A DNA stretch of 64,000 nt, from positions 248,001 through 312,000 of the forward strand of contig NZ_CP115784.1 in NCBI RefSeq assembly GCF_027913215.1, in the 5' to 3' direction. This document shows positions 36,715-44,928 of the stretch, piece after piece. A program made the position numbers and the translations under genes. The DNA is from Paracoccus aerodenitrificans (GTDB taxonomy: Bacteria; Pseudomonadota; Alphaproteobacteria; Rhodobacterales; Rhodobacteraceae). Position 1 is the first letter of the stretch. Each line of letters starts with the position of its first letter. Below the pieces are notes generated by a model, which had not been told where the DNA came from, did no database searches, and was given only the letters and a program-made list of their open reading frames with translations.

Positions 36715-38976
36715 ATGGCACTACCAAGCAAGCAGCAGATCCTCGAATGGGTCGCCGAACATCCCGATGCGGCATCGAAGCGCGACATCGCCAAGGCGTT
36801 CAGCGTCAAGGGGTCGGACAAGCTGGAACTGAAGCGGATGCTGAAGGAACTCTCCGAGGAAGGCCGTCTGGAACGACGCCGCAAATCCTATCGCGATGCA
36901 GAGCGCCTGCCGCCGGTGACCGTGCTTCAGTTGCTGGAACCGGATGCCGACGGCGATCTGTTCGCCCGGCCGCTGGAATATCGCGGGGACGGACCCGTGC
37001 CGCGCATCCTCTTCCAGCCGCGCGAAGCCGATCCGGCCCTTGGTGAAGGCGAGCGGTTTCTGGCGAGGCTGATCGAGGTCAAGGGCGAGGATCACGACTA
37101 TCTCGCCCGGCTGATCCGCAAGATCGGTGACAGCCGCCACAAGATTCTGGGCATTTACCGCAGCTCGGCCGAGGGCGGACGCATCATGCCCATCGACAAG
37201 GGCGCGGATAAGGAATGGCGGGTCCGCACGGAAGATGCGCTTGGTGCTCAGGACGGTGAGCTTGTCGAGGCCGAGCAATCCGGTCCGAAAGGCCGTCTGG
37301 GTCTGCCTCAGGCGCGGGTCCTGAACCGGCTTGGCGATCCTTCGGCACCGAAATCGGTCAGCCTCATTGCGATCCGTCAACATGGCATTCCCGACGAATT
37401 CCCCGATGAGGCGCTTGCCGAGGCAGAATCGGCCAAAGCCGCCAGCATGGCGGGCCGTGAGGATCTGCGCGATCTGCCGCTGCTGACCATTGACCCTGCC
37501 GATGCGCGTGATCATGATGACGCCGTCGCCGCGATCCCCGATACCGATCCGAAAAACCCCGGCGGCATGATCATTTGGGTCGCGATTGCCGATGTCGCCC
37601 ATTATGTCACGCCCGGAAGCGCATTGGACCGCGAGGCGCGGCGGCGCGGGAATTCGTCCTATTTCCCCGACCGTGTCGTGCCGATGCTGCCCGATGCGCT
37701 GTCCGGCGATCTTTGCAGCCTGCATGAAGCCGTTGATCGTCCGGTGATTGCCGTGCGCATGCGGCTGGATGCGCACGGCAACAAGATCGGCCATAAATTC
37801 CATCGCGGCATGATGAATTCACGCGCCAGTCTGACCTATGAACAGGCGCAGGCCGGTGCCGACGGCAATCCCGACGCACAGACCGAAGCGCTGATGGAGA
37901 GCGCGATTAAACCGCTCTGGCAGGTCTATGATCTGCTGAAATCCGCCCGCGCCCGCCGTCAGCCTCTGGATCTGGACCTGCCCGAGCGGCAGATCGTTCT
38001 GGGCGATGACGGCAGGGTCAAATCGGTCGAGTTCAAAGAACGTTTCGACGCCCATAAGCTTATCGAGGAATTCATGGTGCTGGCGAATGTCGCCGCTGCC
38101 GAAGAGCTGACCCGGCTGAAACGCCCCTTGCTGTTCCGTGTCCACGAGGAACCGAGCGTCGAGAAAATGGAGGCGCTGCGCGAGGTTGCACAAGCATCCG
38201 GCTTTACGCTGGCGAAGGGGCAGGTCCTGCATACCAGCCATCTGAACCGCCTTCTTGCGCAGGCCGAGGGGTCGGATTTCGACGAGCTTATCAATATCTC
38301 GACGCTGCGCTCGATGACGCAGGCCTATTATCACCCGGAAAATTTCGGCCATTTCGGCCTCGCCCTCAGATCATATGCGCATTTCACCTCTCCGATCCGG
38401 CGTTATTCGGATTTGATCGTGCATCGGGCGCTGATCTCGGGGCATGGCTGGGGAGATGATGGCCTGTCGGAATGGGATATCGAGAACCTCTCGGAAACCG
38501 CCACCCAGATTTCCGGCACTGAACGTCGCAGTATGGAGGCCGAGAGAGATACGACCGACCGCTATCTTGCCGCCTATCTGTCCGAGCGGATCGGCAATGA
38601 GATGACCGGCCGGATTAGCGGTGTGCAGAAATTCGGCCTTTTCGTGAAGCTGGACGAAACCGGCGCGGATGGTCTGGTGCCGATCCGCGAGATCGGCAAT
38701 GAATATTTCCATTACGACCGCGATGCGCAGACGCTGATTGGCTCAGAAACCGGGCTTGAGATCACAGTCGGTCAGCGCGTCCGCGTCCGGCTTGCCGAGG
38801 CCTCGCCTCTGACCGGAGGCCTGACGCTGGAACTGCTGGAGCTTGAAGGCAGCAATGTCGCACGCGGCCCGAAACAGGGCAGGCGCGGAAGGCCGATGCG
38901 GCGGCGTCCGGCCTCGGTCAAAGCCAAAGCGAAGGCGGTGGCGAAGAAGGCGAAGCGGAAGCGCAGAAGCGGTTAA
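36715..38976 (+). CDS. rnr: Ribonuclease R
   Basis: A 753-residue 3'-5' exoribonuclease that degrades structured RNA. An N-terminal winged-helix-like segment (ALPSKQQILEWVAEHP) is followed by cold-shock/OB domains, the RNB catalytic domain with DPADARDHDDAV (about residue 262-273) carrying the metal-binding Asp residues, SPIRRYSDLIVHRAL (about 560), and an S1 domain (about 640-720). The C-terminal 35 residues are Lys/Arg-rich. The ATG at 36715 follows GGGGAAAGGG. Confidence 0.96.
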   Translation: MALPSKQQILEWVAEHPDAASKRDIAKAFSVKGSDKLELKRMLKELSEEGRLERRRKSYRDAERLPPVTVLQLLEPDADGDLFARPLEYRGDGPVPRILFQPREADPALGEGERFLARLIEVKGEDHDYLARLIRKIGDSRHKILGIYRSSAEGGRIMPIDKGADKEWRVRTEDALGAQDGELVEAEQSGPKGRLGLPQARVLNRLGDPSAPKSVSLIAIRQHGIPDEFPDEALAEAESAKAASMAGREDLRDLPLLTIDPADARDHDDAVAAIPDTDPKNPGGMIIWVAIADVAHYVTPGSALDREARRRGNSSYFPDRVVPMLPDALSGDLCSLHEAVDRPVIAVRMRLDAHGNKIGHKFHRGMMNSRASLTYEQAQAGADGNPDAQTEALMESAIKPLWQVYDLLKSARARRQPLDLDLPERQIVLGDDGRVKSVEFKERFDAHKLIEEFMVLANVAAAEELTRLKRPLLFRVHEEPSVEKMEALREVAQASGFTLAKGQVLHTSHLNRLLAQAEGSDFDELINISTLRSMTQAYYHPENFGHFGLALRSYAHFTSPIRRYSDLIVHRALISGHGWGDDGLSEWDIENLSETATQISGTERRSMEAERDTTDRYLAAYLSERIGNEMTGRISGVQKFGLFVKLDETGADGLVPIREIGNEYFHYDRDAQTLIGSETGLEITVGQRVRVRLAEASPLTGGLTLELLELEGSNVARGPKQGRRGRPMRRRPASVKAKAKAVAKKAKRKRRSG

Positions 38977-38983
38977 GCCGTTT

Positions 38984-39307
38984 TCAGTTTTCGGACCAGA
39001 CTGCCATCGCGGTGCCGCCGGGCTCTCGGAATTCGAAACGGCGCCCGCCGGGGAAGTCGAAAATCGGCTTGGTGATCTCGGCCCCTGCCGCCGTGACTTT
39101 TTCAAGCGCGGCCTCAAGATCGTCGCTGCGCAGGATGATCAGCGGTGCCTGAAGCGCACCAGCGGCGATACCGCCCGCGATCCCCGCATTGGCGAGTTCC
39201 TGATATTCCGGCCCGTAATCGTTGAACTGCCAGCCAAATGCGTCGGAGAAGAAGCTTTTCGTGGCTCCGATATCCGGCGATGAGAACTCGACATAGTCGA
39301 TCTTCAT
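38984..39307 (-). CDS. VOC (glyoxalase/bleomycin resistance) family protein
   Basis: A 107-residue single VOC module: MKIDYVEFSSPDIGATKSFFSDAFGW at the start and FEFREPGGTAMAVWS at the end, with the two beta-alpha-beta-beta-beta repeats expected of a half glyoxalase fold. It probably dimerises and binds a metal and a small substrate that cannot be predicted. It is convergent with rnr, seven bases apart. Confidence 0.88.
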   Translation of the reverse strand: MKIDYVEFSSPDIGATKSFFSDAFGWQFNDYGPEYQELANAGIAGGIAAGALQAPLIILRSDDLEAALEKVTAAGAEITKPIFDFPGGRRFEFREPGGTAMAVWSEN

Positions 39308-39352
39308 GGCGACCTCCTGAATGTTCCCGTTTTGTTTACCGCGAATTCTGTC

Positions 39353-39763
39353 TCAGCGCAAGACCGGAGGCTGCGCACCGGGCTGTCGCAGATCCTCGAC
39401 CCCCATGCGCAGCCCTGCACCGATACGGTGGGCAAGCGCGGACCATGCCTCGGCGCTGTGGTCGGGCAGGACGCGGCGCAGGGTTTTATCGAAAAGCGCC
39501 AGCCAAAGCGGGAAATGTTCCGGCTTCACGTCGCCCGCCTGCATATGGGCGCGCATCGGGCTGCCATCATAGCTGCGTTCAGAGAGAATCGCATTGCGCC
39601 AGAACCGCGCAATCTTGTCCTCATGTTCGGGCCAGTCGGTGACGTGGTTGGCAAAAACCGGGCCAAGGACCTCATCCTGCCGGATCGCGGCATAGAAGAC
39701 CGCGACGACGCGGTCGATTTCCTCAGCGGTAATATCGAAGCGGGGCGGTATGGTCATTGCCAT
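39353..39763 (-). CDS. Group III truncated haemoglobin
   Basis: A 136-residue protein matching class III (P-type) truncated haemoglobins. The E-helix/F region shows FWRNAILSERSYDGSPMRAHM and HFPLWLALFDKTLRRVL with the likely proximal His in EHFPLW; the N-terminal VVAVFYAAIRQDEVLGPVF is also typical. Such proteins bind O2 or NO and are often tied to nitrosative stress. It is transcribed with or downstream of the EamA gene on the same strand. Confidence 0.92.
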   Translation of the reverse strand: MAMTIPPRFDITAEEIDRVVAVFYAAIRQDEVLGPVFANHVTDWPEHEDKIARFWRNAILSERSYDGSPMRAHMQAGDVKPEHFPLWLALFDKTLRRVLPDHSAEAWSALAHRIGAGLRMGVEDLRQPGAQPPVLR

Positions 39764-39826
39764 GACATGCGCCTGCTTGGGACGGATCGCAAGAGGGGTG
39801 CGACGCGAGGCCGCTGGCGGGGGCCA

Positions 39827-40702
39827 TCACAGATCGGAGCGCCGTCTTGCGGGCAGCATCACCAGCAGACCGGCCAGTGTGATCGCCACGATACCCACCC
39901 ATCCGGGAAGCCCCGGCAGGGTCGAGAACAGGACGAAATCGAACATCACCGCCCAGATCAGCCCGGTAAAATCGAACGGAGCCAGCACGGAAACAGGCGC
40001 TCGCGCGACGGCCTCGGTCGCGGCGATATGCGCCAGCCCGCCAAGCAGCCCCGCGCCGATCAGGACAGCGGTTGTGCCGGGATCGAGACTGTTCCATCCG
40101 AAAGGCAGGGTCAGCAGACCGACGCAGGTCGTGAACAGCGCGAAATAAAAAGAGATCGTCGCCGCGCTTTCGGTTCGGGTCATCGCCTTGACATAGTCGC
40201 GGTAAAGCGCCGTCAGCCCGGCAAAGGCAAGCCCGGCTGCGACGCCGATCATCGCGTTCGCGCCCGGCATGGTCAGGCCCTCCCACAGCATCGCAATGAC
40301 GCCGGCGAAACCGACCAGAACTGCCAGGACCAGCCGAAGCGAAATCGTCTCGCGCAGCAACAGCGCCGCCGCCGGAAGAACCAGGACCGGACCCAGAAAG
40401 CCCAAAGCCTCGGCATGGGCGACGGGAAGATAGGTCAGCGAGATGAAAGAGCATCCCATCGCAAGTGCTCCAAGCGTCCCGCGAAGGAAATGCGCACCGG
40501 GTCGGGCAGTGCGGAACGCGCCGGGGAAACTCCCGCGCAGCGCCATATAGATACAGATCGGTATCATCGCGACGGCCGAGCGCCAGAAGATGATCTGCCC
40601 GAGTGTCGCCGCGTCCGATGCTTCCCGGATCAGGGCGGACATGGCGGTGATCAGAAATGCCGCTGCCAGTCGCAGCCAGATTCCATCATTCGCTCCGGTC
40701 AC
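39827..40702 (-). CDS. EamA/DMT family transporter
   Basis: A 291-residue drug/metabolite exporter with ten hydrophobic helices and the two EamA repeats (first about residues 10-140, second about 150-285). The start is taken as GTG at 40702, which follows AGAGGGG by about eight bases; a TTG at 40756 would add 18 residues with no hydrophobic character. The substrate is unknown. The truncated haemoglobin gene lies downstream on the same strand. Confidence 0.9.
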   Translation of the reverse strand: MTGANDGIWLRLAAAFLITAMSALIREASDAATLGQIIFWRSAVAMIPICIYMALRGSFPGAFRTARPGAHFLRGTLGALAMGCSFISLTYLPVAHAEALGFLGPVLVLPAAALLLRETISLRLVLAVLVGFAGVIAMLWEGLTMPGANAMIGVAAGLAFAGLTALYRDYVKAMTRTESAATISFYFALFTTCVGLLTLPFGWNSLDPGTTAVLIGAGLLGGLAHIAATEAVARAPVSVLAPFDFTGLIWAVMFDFVLFSTLPGLPGWVGIVAITLAGLLVMLPARRRSDL

Positions 40703-40812
40703 GGCATTACCCCTCTGATCCCATATATTTGTTAACGCTAACGGATAAGGAGTCAAGCTGTGCCACGCCCCGCCGGTCTTTGACGATTTTCCAGCGCTTT
40801 GATATCGGGGTT

Positions 40813-41105
40813 CAGCCCGATTTCGCGCATCTGGTCATAGATTATGTGCCCGGTGCATGGCTGGTCGAATCCAAGTTGCTGAAGCTTTTTCTTGGCGCGT
40901 TCCGTAATCACGGCGCGTTTCATGAAGACTGCACCATGTCGATCGGCAAGTTCTGAGGGACAGATTATCGCCTCGCTGGCTGAGGATCGGAGGCATTGGT
41001 ATCCGCGCGGGGCATGCCGATTGATGTGTTCTGGCAGACGGGACCGGCCCTCGAGGGGATCTGGCTGCCGGATCAGGCGTCGCGCCCTATCGCGGTCGCG
41101 GCTAG
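40813..41105 (+). pseudogene. queF: queF relic (preQ0 reductase), truncated and frameshifted
   Basis: The plus-strand reading gives the middle of Que[21 protein letters not shown], then [20 protein letters not shown] and TMSIGKF, followed by a stop at 40954. The rest of QueF continues in other frames: WLRIGG at 40977, WYPRG at 40997, [20 protein letters not shown] at 41014 and VAPYRGRG ending in TAG at 41103-41105. At least three single-base losses separate these blocks. The first roughly 50 residues, including the CPVTG active-site Cys, are missing. QueF reduces 7-cyano-7-deazaguanine to preQ1 for queuosine; this copy cannot be functional. Confidence 0.93.
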
Positions 41106-41409
41106 AGATGGCTGCAGCGGACAAACAGCGCCGATCCGCATCGCTGTATCAGGAAGGTGACAGGGCTGTCGCGCATCCTTGTGGCATCGGGGATGCGTGA
41201 AAAATACGGTTGTGTCGCCGGTTTGGCCGGAATGGGGCAGCAAAAGCGTCCTCAGATCCTGCCAAATGGCCACGGCATCGGTTAAAATATCTTTTTAAAG
41301 CAGCAGCTTGAAATCCCGTCCGGGATGTCACATCAGCGTCACTCAACCTTAACGATCCTGTCGCATCGCCTTCCTATCTCACCTCTGACTGATCGGTGGA
41401 AGGGACGGC
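41106..41409. other. Intergenic region between queF relic and phnC
   Basis: About 304 bases with no convincing gene. It probably holds the promoter of the phn import operon, including the PHO-box-like site at 41325-41342 and an AT-rich patch at 41285-41299. No terminator or RNA gene was recognised. Confidence 0.6.
41325..41342 (+). promoter_or_regulatory. PHO-box-like site upstream of phnC
   Basis: ATGTCAC-ATCA-GCGTCAC: two half sites of the CTGTCAT type with the 11-base period of alphaproteobacterial PhoB boxes. A further CTGTCGC at 41358 lies two periods downstream in phase. It is 68 bases upstream of the phnC start. This suggests control by phosphate starvation through PhoB; matches to the consensus are partial. 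Confidence 0.5.
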
Positions 41410-41725
41410 ATGCGAATCGAAGCAAGCGGCATTACCCGTGTGTTCGGCAGCACGAAAGCTGTCGACGATGCCAATTTTATCGTCGACCGCCCCATGATGA
41501 TCGGCATTATCGGCAGTTCCGGCGCCGGAAAATCCACGTTGCTGCGCATGATCAACCGCCTCACCGATGCGACAGAAGGGCAGTTGCTGGTCGATGGCCG
41601 CGATGTGCTCAGCCTGCGCGGCAAGGCGCGGCGCGGCTGGCAGGCGGATTGCGCGATGATTTTCCAGCAGTTCAATCTGGTTGGCCGGATCGACGTCGCC
41701 TCGAACGTCCTGCACGGTTTGCTTA

Positions 41726-42566
41726 GGCTCAGGACTCGTTCTTGATCATAACCAGAAGATGACGGTCGCGGCGAGCAGGATTGCAGAGAAGAAGGTCTCG
41801 GGGCAACGGTCGTATCGGGTGGCGACGCGCCTCCAATCCTTGAGTCGGCCGAACATGATTTCGATGCGGTTGCGGCGTTTGTAGCGCCGCTTGTCGTATT
41901 TGACGGGTTTCTTGCGCGACTTCCGACCCGGGATGCAAACCTTTATCCCCTTGTTTTTCAAGGCATCTCTGAACCAGTCGGCATCATAGCCCCGATCGGC
42001 CAGCAGCCAATCCGCCTCCGGCAGGCTGTTCAGAAGTGCCGCTGCCCCGGTGTAATCACTGACTTGTCCGGCGGACATGAAGAACCCTATCGGCCGGCCC
42101 TTCGCGTCGGTGACGGCGTGCAGTTTCGTGTTCATGCCGCCTTTCGTTCGCCCGATCTGGCGCCCGCGCCCCCTTTTTTGACCCGCAGGCTCGAGGCCGT
42201 GCGGTGCGCTTTCAGATAGGTCGCGTCGATCATGATCGTATTGTGTTCGGCACTCTCGGCGGCGAGGCCCACCATGATCCGGGCGAAGGTCCCGTTCTCG
42301 CTCCAGCGCTTCCAGCGGTTGTAGAGCGTCTTGGCGGGGCCGTAGTCCGTCGGCGCGTCGCACCATCGCAAGCCATTACGATTGATGAATATTATGCCGC
42401 TCAGCACACGCCGGTCGTCAACGCGTGGCTTGCCGTGGGATTTCGGGAAATAGGGTTTCAGACGCTCCATCTGCGCGTCAGTCAGCCAGAAAAGGTTGCT
42501 CATAAATCAGGTCTCCTTGCAGAGCCTGAATCACGCAAACAGCCCGAAATCAATGGGTCTGGAGCC
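41726..42566 (-). mobile_element. IS5-family insertion sequence (IS427-like group) inside phnC
   Basis: An 841-bp element bounded by imperfect inverted repeats starting GGCTCAGGAC (left) and, on the other strand, GGCTCCAGAC (right). It is flanked by TA at 41724-41725 and 42567-42568, a 2-bp target duplication within CTTAATAAG. Its only gene is a transposase on the minus strand, in two frames joined by a -1 shift. Size, ends and transposase layout fit the IS5 family, IS427-like group. Confidence 0.92.
41746..42503 (-). CDS. IS5-family transposase made by programmed -1 frameshift (orfA 42132-42503, orfB to 41746)
   Basis: orfA starts at 42503 ([20 protein letters not shown]) and includes the first catalytic Asp in [10 protein letters not shown]. 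At an A6G5 run (plus-strand T at 42174-42179) the reading must move back one base to continue as [20 protein letters not shown]. The second Asp is in [12 protein letters not shown] and the Glu in [21 protein letters not shown]. The full product is about 250 residues, a DDE transposase. Without frameshifting orfA ends at 42132. Both frames are otherwise intact, so the element may still be active. Confidence 0.92.
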
Positions 42567-43102
42567 TAATAAGCGCGGCACATTATCCACCGTATTTAAC
42601 ATCTGGTCGCGCGAGGATATCGACCGCGCCATTTCGATCCTCGACCGTCTGGGTATCGCGGAACAGGCCTCCAAACGCGCCGAGGCTCTGTCTGGCGGGC
42701 AGCAACAGCGCGTGGCGATTGCGCGGGCGCTGATGCAGGACCCAAGGATCATTCTGGCAGATGAACCCATTGCCAGTCTTGATCCGATGAATGCGCAGGT
42801 GGTGATGGACAGCCTGCGCCAGATCCACGAACAGGACGGCCGCACCGTCATCGCCAACCTGCACACGCTGGATACCGCGCGGCGCTATTGCGACCGTGTG
42901 ATCGGCATGCGCAAGGGGCGTATCGTCTTCGATGGCACGCCTGAACAGCTAACCACCGGAGTTGCCCGCGACATTTACGGCGCAGGCGATGATTTTTCCG
43001 AATCCGCCACCTCGACGGCGATCGACGGACCCGTCGAGGGCGACCGCGATTATGCCGAGCGTATGCTGGCGGACTGACTGAGTACCCCTACAGGAGTAAA
43101 CC

Positions 43103-44011
43103 ATGAAACTGACTCTGACTGCCTCGTTGATGACCCTCGCGATTGCCCTGCCGGCTGCCGCGCAGGAAATCGAAGAATTCAACATCGGTGTGCTGGGTGG
43201 CGAAAACGCTCAGGACCGTATGACCAGCAATGAGTGCCTCCGCGCCTATGCTGAGGAAGCTCTGGGCGTTCCGGTCAAGCTGTTCACCCCGGCCGATTAT
43301 GACGGCGTGATCCAGGGCCTTCTGGGTGGTTCTCTGGATGCGGCGATCCTGGGCGCTTCGGGCTATGCCAAGGCCTATCTGACCGATCCCGAGGCGGTTG
43401 AGCCGGTTCTGGTCAAGACCAATGTCGATGGTGCTTCGACCTATTATTCCATCGGTTTTGCCCGCGCCGACAGCGGCATCACCTCGATGGACGATATGGA
43501 AGGCAAGGATCTGGGCTTCGGCGATCCGAACTCGACCTCGGGCTATCTGATCCCCGCCGTCGAACTGCCGCAGGCTGGCTATTCGGTTGAGCCGGGCGAG
43601 TATTTCTCGGATATCAAATTCACCGGCGGTCATGAGCAGACCATCGTTGCGGTCAATAACGGCGATATCGCAGGTGGCGTGACCTGGGCTGACGGTCTGG
43701 GCGACTGGGAAGACGGCTATAATTCTGGCGCTCTGCGCAAGGCCGTCGATTCGGGCATCGTGGACATGAACGATCTGGTCGAGATCTGGAAATCCAAGCC
43801 GATCCCGGAAGGCCCGATGGTCGTGCGCAAGGCGCTGCCGCAGGATGTGAAGGATACCTTCACCGATCTGGTCGCCAATCTGGACGAAACCGATGCTGAC
43901 TGCGCCTATGGCGTTGCTGCTGGGGAAACCGCTGGTTTCGATCCCGTGACCCATGAGGCTTACGAGACCATCATCGAGGTCCGTAAGGCTCAGGACGCCT
44001 CGGGCGGCTAA
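43103..44011 (+). CDS. phnD: Phosphonate ABC transporter substrate-binding protein
   Basis: A 302-residue periplasmic binding protein with a signal peptide (to AAAQEIE, about residue 20). Typical PhnD segments are FNIGVLGGENAQDRM, YDGVIQGLLGGSLDAAILG, FGDPNSTSGYLIPAV, GHEQTIVAVNNGDIAGGVTW and SKPIPEGPMVVRKALP. It captures phosphonates (and, in relatives, phosphite or phosphate esters) for PhnC/PhnE. It follows phnC by 25 bases with its own AGGAG site, so it may be expressed less because of the IS upstream. Confidence 0.96.
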   Translation: MKLTLTASLMTLAIALPAAAQEIEEFNIGVLGGENAQDRMTSNECLRAYAEEALGVPVKLFTPADYDGVIQGLLGGSLDAAILGASGYAKAYLTDPEAVEPVLVKTNVDGASTYYSIGFARADSGITSMDDMEGKDLGFGDPNSTSGYLIPAVELPQAGYSVEPGEYFSDIKFTGGHEQTIVAVNNGDIAGGVTWADGLGDWEDGYNSGALRKAVDSGIVDMNDLVEIWKSKPIPEGPMVVRKALPQDVKDTFTDLVANLDETDADCAYGVAAGETAGFDPVTHEAYETIIEVRKAQDASGG

Positions 44012-44064
44012 GACGATCCATAAGGGCGCGGGGGAATTCTCCCGCGCCGCTTTCTGTTGCAGGC

Positions 44065-44928
44065 ATGCATATGACCGATATTTCCCGGATCTCAGAGGAT
44101 TACCGCGCCGCCGCCAGCCGCAAGCGGCTGTATTCCGGCGTGTTATGGGCAATCTTCGCGCTGCTGATGATTTCCGGCTTCCGGCTGGCGAATGAGCGGA
44201 ATGCAGGCGGGTTCTGGGAAGGTCTGCCGCAGATCTTCGACTTCCCCGCCGAGCTGGTGTCCGAGGCAGCCGCCAAGGCAGGCAATCTGCCGGGGCTGAT
44301 GTGGAACTATGTTCCGGCGCTGATCGAAACGATCAATATCGCCGCCGTGGCAACGCTGATCGGGGTGATCGGAGGCGGCATCATGGCGCTTCTGTCAACG
44401 CCGGGCCTCGCCCCTTGGCCACGACTGATCCCGGTTTTCCGGCGGATGCTGGATATTGCCCGTGCCATTCCCGAACTGGTCATTGCTCTTGTGCTGATCT
44501 TCGTCCTTGGTGGCGGCCCGGTGCCTGCGACTTTGGCGATTGCGTTTCACGCGGTCGGTGCGCTTGGCAAGCTGTTCTCCGAGGTGGCTGAAAATGCCAG
44601 CACCAAGCCATTGGAGGGGCTGGAATCCGTCGGTGCGAACTGGATTCAGCGCATGTGGTTCGGAATCATCCCGCAAGTGGCGCCGAACTGGATCAGCTAT
44701 TCGATGCTTCGCTTTGAAATCAATGTCCGTGCCAGTGCCATTCTGGGCTTCGTCGGCGCAGGCGGCATCGGCTATGAGCTGCGGAACGCGATCAGTTGGG
44801 GGCAGGGGCGCTATGACGCCGCCGCCGCGATCTTCATCCTGCTGTTCATCACCATTGTCTTCTTCGACCAGTTATCGGGCGTCGCACGCGAACGTCTGGT
44901 GACCGGGAAAGCCGGAGGCCGGATCTGA
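44065..44928 (+). CDS. phnE: Phosphonate ABC transporter permease PhnE
   Basis: A 287-residue inner-membrane permease with about six hydrophobic helices and the cytoplasmic coupling loop ENASTKPLEGLESVGANWIQRMWFGIIPQ, the EAA-type motif of PhnE. C-terminal GGIGYELRNAISWGQGRYD is also standard. A second ATG at 44071 has a better-spaced AGG and may be the true start. Its stop overlaps the start of the second permease gene by one base. Confidence 0.94.
   Translation: MHMTDISRISEDYRAAASRKRLYSGVLWAIFALLMISGFRLANERNAGGFWEGLPQIFDFPAELVSEAAAKAGNLPGLMWNYVPALIETINIAAVATLIGVIGGGIMALLSTPGLAPWPRLIPVFRRMLDIARAIPELVIALVLIFVLGGGPVPATLAIAFHAVGALGKLFSEVAENASTKPLEGLESVGANWIQRMWFGIIPQVAPNWISYSMLRFEINVRASAILGFVGAGGIGYELRNAISWGQGRYDAAAAIFILLFITIVFFDQLSGVARERLVTGKAGGRI

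Larger units (their letters stand above)
41410..43077 (+). pseudogene. phnC: phnC, phosphonate ABC transporter ATPase, interrupted by an IS element
   Basis: The 5' part (41410-41725) encodes residues 1 to about 105 with Walker [10 protein letters not shown] and the Q-loop [13 protein letters not shown]. The 3' part (42567-43077) continues [17 protein letters not shown], signature [15 protein letters not shown], Walker [14 protein letters not shown] and the switch His region [14 protein letters not shown]. Between them lies an 841-bp insertion sequence. Joining the flanks at a single TA copy gives HGLLNKRGTL in frame, exactly as in intact PhnC. PhnC energises phosphonate uptake with PhnD and PhnE; as it stands the protein ends inside the IS (stop at 41743-41745). 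No other decay is seen. Confidence 0.95.

Noticed and set aside
39332..40735. A 467-codon plus-strand open frame opposite the truncated haemoglobin and EamA genes
   Set aside because: Composition is extreme in Arg, Gln and Gly; the opposite strand encodes two recognised families.
40753..41124. Minus-strand 123-codon open frame with reasonable-looking sequence near [12 protein letters not shown]
   Set aside because: It is the antisense shadow of the queF relic; the plus strand shows clear QueF homology over the same bases.
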